From NCBI GenBank assembly GCA_937898205.1, contig CALEJC010000109.1, positions 1-10,649 on the forward strand: 10,649 bases of DNA. The letters run 5' to 3'. The notes below the pieces were generated by a model. It was given only the letters and a program-made list of their open reading frames with translations, made no database searches and was not told the origin of the DNA. Position numbers and translations under genes: made by a program. Numbering within the stretch: position 1 is the stretch's first letter; each line of letters opens with the position of its first letter. Shown piece by piece: positions 7,298 through 10,649 of this stretch. Source of the stretch: an uncultured Bacteroidales bacterium. GTDB taxonomy: Bacteria > Bacteroidota > Bacteroidia > Bacteroidales > UBA932.

Positions 7298-8719
7298 ATG
7301 AGAAATATTACGCTTCTCGCGACTGTTGCAGCAGGTCTGTTCCTTCAGCTTGCTGCAATGGCTGCGCCTAAGACCTACTATATCGCCCCGGACGGCAAGG
7401 ATACCAACAAAGGCACGATCGAGTCTCCATTTGCCACCTTCAACAAGGCTCAGGAATTTGTTCAGCCGGGAGATACAGTCTATTTCAGAGGCGGTGTCTA
7501 CCGCATGAGGGAGGATCAGTATGCGCGTTACAGCGAGACTGAGATCATGAAGAGATATACTTCGCGCACAGGCTGGCTCATTATGAATGATGTGTCAAAG
7601 AGTGGCGAGGAAGGCAAGCCTATCCACTACTTCGCCTACCCGGGAGAGAGGCCTATCATTGACATGCAGGACATCAAGCCTCCTTTTGGAGCAGTGAAGA
7701 CTGCAGCCAAAATCCTCGTCTTCCATGTGAGGGCTTCCTGGATTCATTTCAAGGGTCTGGAGATTATCGGTACTCAGGTAACAGACACCAAGCATGCTTC
7801 TCAGTCGGAGTGTTTCCGCAACGAGGGAAGTCATAATATCTATGAGCAGCTTTCTATGCACGACGGCATGGCCATCGGCTTCTTCCTGACCACAGGCTCA
7901 TATAACCTTGTGCTTAATTGCGATGCCTATCGCAACCACGATGATGTGAGCGGTGGAGGAAGAGGCGGCAATACAGATGGTTTCGGCTTCCATGGTGATG
8001 CGGGTTCTATCCATAATGTGATCAGAGGCTGCCGCGCTTGGTGGAACAGCGACGACGGCTACGACATCATCAACAATGCCGAGACTGTGATTGTAGAGAA
8101 CTGTTGGGCTTTCTACAACGGCTTCAAGCCAGGCAAGTTTGAGTCTGCAGGTGATGGAACAGGCTTCAAGATGGGAGGCTATGGTGCTTCTCCTACCAAG
8201 AGTCACCTTCCTGAGTTTATCCCGGGCAATATTGTCCATCATTGTCTTGCCTACCGCAACAAGATCAACGGCTTCTATGCCAACCACCACACGATCGCTG
8301 GACATCAGTTCTATAACAATACAGCCTACCGCAACAATCCTAACTACTGTCTGCTCAGCCAGCAGATTCTTCCTGGTGCGGATAGAGCCACAGACTGTGA
8401 CGGATTTAACCACATCCTGAGAAACAATATCGCTCTTTCTTATGAAGGTATGAGAGATGTCACCAGACTCGGCACAAGCGTGGATGTCTACAATACATTT
8501 ACTCCGGGTTTTGGTGTTGAGGTGACAGCTGATGATTTTATCGATGTGATTGATGATAAGCAGCTTGAGGCTCCACGCAAGGCCGATGGCAGTCTTCCTG
8601 ATATCGATTTCCTGCACCTGAAGAAGGGTTCAGACCTCATCGACAAGGGTTGCTATGTGGGCATCCCATACAACGGCAAGGGTGTGGATCTTGGAGCTTT
8701 TGAAACCAGCTACGAGTAG
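7298..8719 (+). CDS. Secreted PL9-like polysaccharide lyase (right-handed beta-helix)
   Basis: This 473-residue protein has a signal peptide (1 to about 23, MRNITLLATVAAGLFLQLAA) and the DUF1565-like opening KTYYIAPDGKDTNKGT ... GDTVYFRGGVY seen at the start of PL9 lyases. The parallel beta-helix follows. The residues that bind calcium in PL9 enzymes can be matched: Asp227 in GNTDGFGF, then Asp252, Asp253 and Asp256 in NSDDGYD. A lysine in the catalytic position is Lys291 in GTGFKMGG, 35 residues after the last Asp, close to the spacing I recall for Dickeya Pel9A. PL9 enzymes cleave pectate or rhamnogalacturonan backbones by beta-elimination. Which of the two is the substrate here is open. 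The gene is 16 bases after the S9 gene and 3 bases before the GH43-like gene, which fits a small pectin-degrading pair. The export signal indicates action in the periplasm or outside the cell. Confidence 0.85.
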   Translation: MRNITLLATVAAGLFLQLAAMAAPKTYYIAPDGKDTNKGTIESPFATFNKAQEFVQPGDTVYFRGGVYRMREDQYARYSETEIMKRYTSRTGWLIMNDVSKSGEEGKPIHYFAYPGERPIIDMQDIKPPFGAVKTAAKILVFHVRASWIHFKGLEIIGTQVTDTKHASQSECFRNEGSHNIYEQLSMHDGMAIGFFLTTGSYNLVLNCDAYRNHDDVSGGGRGGNTDGFGFHGDAGSIHNVIRGCRAWWNSDDGYDIINNAETVIVENCWAFYNGFKPGKFESAGDGTGFKMGGYGASPTKSHLPEFIPGNIVHHCLAYRNKINGFYANHHTIAGHQFYNNTAYRNNPNYCLLSQQILPGADRATDCDGFNHILRNNIALSYEGMRDVTRLGTSVDVYNTFTPGFGVEVTADDFIDVIDDKQLEAPRKADGSLPDIDFLHLKKGSDLIDKGCYVGIPYNGKGVDLGAFETSYE

Positions 8720-8722
8720 TCT

Positions 8723-9583
8723 ATGAAGATCGGTATTATTTGCACAAAGCTAAGTGCTTTGTTCTGCCTGTGTCTGGGAATAGTTTCTTGCACAGTGAAA
8801 GACGAGATGGGTGCATATCTGTTTACCTACTTCAACGACCCGACACACTCGCTTTTTATGGCCATCAGCTATGACGGCTACGAGTTTACCGCAGTCAACG
8901 GCAGCGATCCTATCATCAATGGCGCTGAGATCTCTGAGCAGAAAGGCATCCGCGACCCTCATATCCAGAGAGGTCCCGATGGCACATTCTATATCGTGAT
9001 GACAGACCTTCATGTCTTCGGCAAGCAGGCAGGAGTGCGTGATACCCAATGGGAAAGAGATGCCTACTACGGCTGGGGCAACAACCGCGGACTCATATTT
9101 ATGAAGTCTGATGACCTCATCCATTGGACGCATAATGTGGTGCGCATCGACAAGCTTTTTCCTGAGAAGTATAGTGAGATCGGTTGCGCATGGGCCCCTC
9201 AATCCATCTGGGATCCTGAGGAAGAGAAGATGATGGTATACTTCACGATCCGGGAGCGTCCGGAGGGCGAAGGTGGTCCGGGAAGCAAGACAAAACTCTT
9301 TTACAGCTATGCCGACGAGGACTTTACAACCCTTATAACAGAGCCAAAGCTTCTCTTTGAATATCCTGATCCAAATGTTCAGGTCCTTGATGCTGACATC
9401 TGTCCTATGCCTGACGGCCGCTGGTTCATGACTTATGTTGCCCAGGACGGCAGCCTGCAGAATCCCATCATGGGTTGCTATGGCATCGGCGTCGGCCGTC
9501 TGGCCGCTTCCGTTTGCGAAGCACACCGCGATGACTACGGCCCCATCTGGCGCAGGAGGGTCCGGCCGGCATCAAGTATATGA
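8723..9583 (+). CDS. N-terminal fragment of the broken GH43-like gene with a ProRS-derived tail
   Basis: The first open frame of the broken locus encodes 286 residues. Residues 1-240 are GH43-like and keep the lipobox Cys23, so the product could still be exported and lipidated. From residue 242 the sequence is that of a prolyl-tRNA synthetase (DGSLQNPIMGCYGIGVGRL, then AASVCEAHRDDYGPIW). The last residues (RRRVRPASSI) are out-of-frame GH43 DNA, ending at TGA 9581-9583. It lacks the last propeller portion and the presumed acid Glu. ATG 8723 follows the PL9 stop by 3 bases. A stable function for this chimera is not expected. Confidence 0.7.
   Translation: MKIGIICTKLSALFCLCLGIVSCTVKDEMGAYLFTYFNDPTHSLFMAISYDGYEFTAVNGSDPIINGAEISEQKGIRDPHIQRGPDGTFYIVMTDLHVFGKQAGVRDTQWERDAYYGWGNNRGLIFMKSDDLIHWTHNVVRIDKLFPEKYSEIGCAWAPQSIWDPEEEKMMVYFTIRERPEGEGGPGSKTKLFYSYADEDFTTLITEPKLLFEYPDPNVQVLDADICPMPDGRWFMTYVAQDGSLQNPIMGCYGIGVGRLAASVCEAHRDDYGPIWRRRVRPASSI
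9443..9552 (+). other. 110-base insertion derived from a bacterial-type prolyl-tRNA synthetase gene
   Basis: Read in the incoming frame, the segment gives QDGSLQNPIMGCYGIGVGRL followed by AASVCEAHRDDYGPIW. This is the class II motif-3 region (GCYGIGVGR) of bacterial-type ProRS as I know it. Nothing in GH43 proteins resembles it. The segment is bounded by CAGGA at 9443-9447 and again at 9553-9557; with one mismatch on each side the match extends to 11 bases. The exact break point within the repeat is ambiguous. GC content counted by hand is 71 of 110 (65%), against about 28% in bases 9571-9630. No complete proS is in the window. Confidence 0.85.
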
Positions 9584-9894
9584 TTTCAGACAAGATAAAT
9601 CATTTTGAAGCTTATAATGAGGAGCAGATTGATACGGAGCGTGGCTCTTGCGAAGCGCCAAACACCTGGAAGCGAATAGGCGAAGATAAATGGGTCACCA
9701 TGTATGATATCTTCAGCATCAATCCTCACAACTTCGGCTTCATCGAGACAAGTGATTTCAAGACCTGGACACATCTGGGACGCTTCAATGAAGGTGTGAT
9801 GAAAGCTACCAACTTTGTATCGCCAAAGCATGGAAGTGTGATCCCGATTACCATCAAGGAGGCCCGTCGTCTGGAAGAATACTACAAACAGTAA
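9580..9894 (+). CDS. C-terminal fragment of the broken GH43-like gene
   Basis: This frame encodes 104 residues (MISDKINHFEAYNEEQ onwards) if translation restarts at ATG 9580. That ATG overlaps the TGA of the upstream fragment as ATGA, an arrangement that can allow translational coupling. It contains the GH43-like CEAPNTWKRIGEDKW with the presumed acid Glu and the C-terminal propeller strands. It has no signal peptide, so a separately made product would stay in the cytoplasm and could not join the exported N-terminal half. It is best read as a remnant of the broken gene. The stop at 9892-9894 is just before a strong terminator. Confidence 0.6.
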   Translation: MISDKINHFEAYNEEQIDTERGSCEAPNTWKRIGEDKWVTMYDIFSINPHNFGFIETSDFKTWTHLGRFNEGVMKATNFVSPKHGSVIPITIKEARRLEEYYKQ

Positions 9895-9899
9895 GAAAA

Positions 9900-9934
9900 A
9901 AAAGTGCAAAATTTTCAAAAAGTTTTGCACTTTT
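9900..9934. terminator. Rho-independent terminator ending the pheS-GH43 run
   Basis: AAAAGTGCAAAA (9900-9911) and TTTTGCACTTTT (9923-9934) form a perfect 12-base-pair stem with an 11-base loop, beginning 5 bases after the GH43 stop. The A and T runs at either end give it terminator form on both strands. Its 3' arm also contains the TTTG used as the -33 element of the tRNA promoter. Confidence 0.85.
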
Positions 9935-9954
9935 AAAAATTCTTCATATCTTTG
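9924..9954 (+). promoter_or_regulatory. Bacteroides-type promoter of the tRNA-Gly gene
   Basis: TTTG (9924-9927), exactly 19 bases, then TATCTTTG (9947-9954) is a full match to the Bacteroidota -33/-7 consensus. Transcription would start near 9961, about 12 bases before the mature tRNA 5' end at 9973. The -33 element is embedded in the 3' arm of the upstream terminator. Confidence 0.8.
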
Positions 9955-9972
9955 CAATCCCATTTGGGACAT

Positions 9973-10048
9973 GCGGAAATAGCTCAGTTGGTAGAGCGCA
10001 ACCTTGCCAAGGTTGAGGTCGCGGGTCCGAGCCCCGTTTTCCGCTCCA
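9973..10048 (+). tRNA. tRNA-Gly (anticodon GCC)
   Basis: A complete 76-base cloverleaf is present, with the CCA end encoded. The acceptor stem GCGGAAA (9973-9979) pairs perfectly with TTTCCGC (10038-10044); the discriminator base is T. The D arm is GCTC/GAGC with the GG pair kept in its loop. The anticodon stem CAACC/GGTTG encloses loop TTGCCAA, giving anticodon GCC at 10006-10008 and reading glycine codons GGC and GGU. The T stem is GCGGG/CCCGT with one G-T wobble pair. The T-loop is TCCGAGC, so position 55 is C (base 10027) where nearly all tRNAs have U. It has its own promoter and terminator and is transcribed as a single tRNA. Confidence 0.96.
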
Positions 10049-10049
10049 A

Positions 10050-10077
10050 AAAAGGTCAGCAATTTTGCTGACCTTTT
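10050..10077. terminator. Bidirectional terminator shared by tRNA-Gly and clpB
   Basis: AAAAGGTCAGCA (10050-10061) and TGCTGACCTTTT (10066-10077) form a perfect 12-base-pair stem closed by a 4-base loop (ATTT). The A run on the left and T run on the right make it work as a rho-independent terminator for the tRNA on the plus strand and for clpB, which ends at 10084, on the minus strand. Confidence 0.9.
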
Positions 10078-10083
10078 CTCGTT

Positions 10084-10649
<566 letters not shown>

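Larger units (their letters stand above)
8723..9894 (+). pseudogene. GH43-like lipoprotein gene interrupted by a 110-base insertion
   Basis: Two reading frames together make one five-bladed-propeller glycoside hydrolase of the GH43 type (arabinan, xylan or galactan side-chain enzymes). The N-terminal frame (8723-9583) has a lipobox with Cys23 (GIVSC), the likely catalytic base Asp78 in GIRDPHI, and WAPQSIWD with Asp164. The C-terminal frame resumes at 9553 as QEGPAGIKYMISDK and carries CEAPNTWKRIGEDKW, whose Glu (codon 9652-9654) fits the general acid. Removing 9443-9552 joins VAQ to EGPAGIKY in frame and gives 353 codons plus stop, a normal length for the family. As it stands, no single polypeptide has both base and acid, so the enzyme should be inactive. 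GH43 is called from motifs; a related five-bladed family is possible. Position beside the PL9 gene supports a pectin side-chain role for the ancestral gene. Confidence 0.85.

Noticed and set aside
7976..8170. Possible loss of the catalytic lysine in the PL9-like lyase
   Set aside because: I first aligned the lysine to GFGFH near Asp227. By spacing from the calcium-binding Asp cluster, the catalytic position is Lys291 in GTGFKMGG, which is present.
7898..8617. Minus-strand open frame of 239 codons inside the PL9-like gene
   Set aside because: It is a shadow of a complete gene on the other strand, with no promoter or domain of its own.
8723..9894. Programmed ribosomal frameshift in the GH43-like gene
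   Set aside because: There is no slippery heptamer at the junction, and the frame change is fully explained by a 110-base foreign insertion with direct repeats.

Overview
The window reads as a chromosomal segment of a Bacteroidota bacterium, most likely of the order Bacteroidales. The evidence is several near-perfect Bacteroides-type promoters (TTTG, about 19 bases, TAnnTTTG), weak ribosome binding sites, a TonB-dependent receptor with an N-terminal carboxypeptidase-regulatory-like domain, a large secreted S9 peptidase and a PL9/GH43 carbohydrate pair. Genus cannot be fixed from the sequence alone.

Layout. Positions 1-1135 (minus) hold the N-terminal 378 residues of a TonB-dependent outer-membrane receptor that runs off the left edge. 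Positions 1197-2951 (minus) encode a secreted C69-family dipeptidase. A 45-base gap carries promoters in both directions. From 2997 to 9894 (plus) five loci are packed with gaps of 3, 19, 16 and 3 bases: a small secreted charged protein, pheS, an S9 prolyl-oligopeptidase-family peptidase, a PL9-like pectate/rhamnogalacturonan lyase, and a broken GH43-like lipoprotein. A strong terminator follows. Then come a tRNA-Gly(GCC) with its own promoter, a second bidirectional terminator, and (minus, 10084-10649) the C-terminal part of ClpB running off the right edge.

How the genes fit together. The secreted C69 and S9 peptidases and the receptor suggest scavenging of peptides at the cell envelope. The PL9 and GH43 proteins suggest attack on pectin backbone and side chains. 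These two accessory enzymes sit in the same transcription run as the housekeeping gene pheS.

The most striking signal is in the GH43 gene. A GC-rich stretch of about 110 bases (9443-9552), flanked by the 5-base direct repeat CAGGA, interrupts it. This stretch translates, in the incoming frame, as the motif-3 core of a bacterial-type prolyl-tRNA synthetase (NPIMGCYGIGVGRLAAS and following residues). Deleting exactly 110 bases restores one continuous 353-codon GH43-like gene. It is therefore a short proS-derived insertion (or an assembly chimera) that splits the enzyme between its catalytic base and its presumed catalytic acid. Smaller oddities are a 10-base inverted repeat straddling the receptor promoter, face-to-face promoters at 2943-2997, a C at position 55 of the tRNA-Gly T-loop, and a shortened segment in the ClpB second AAA+ domain.
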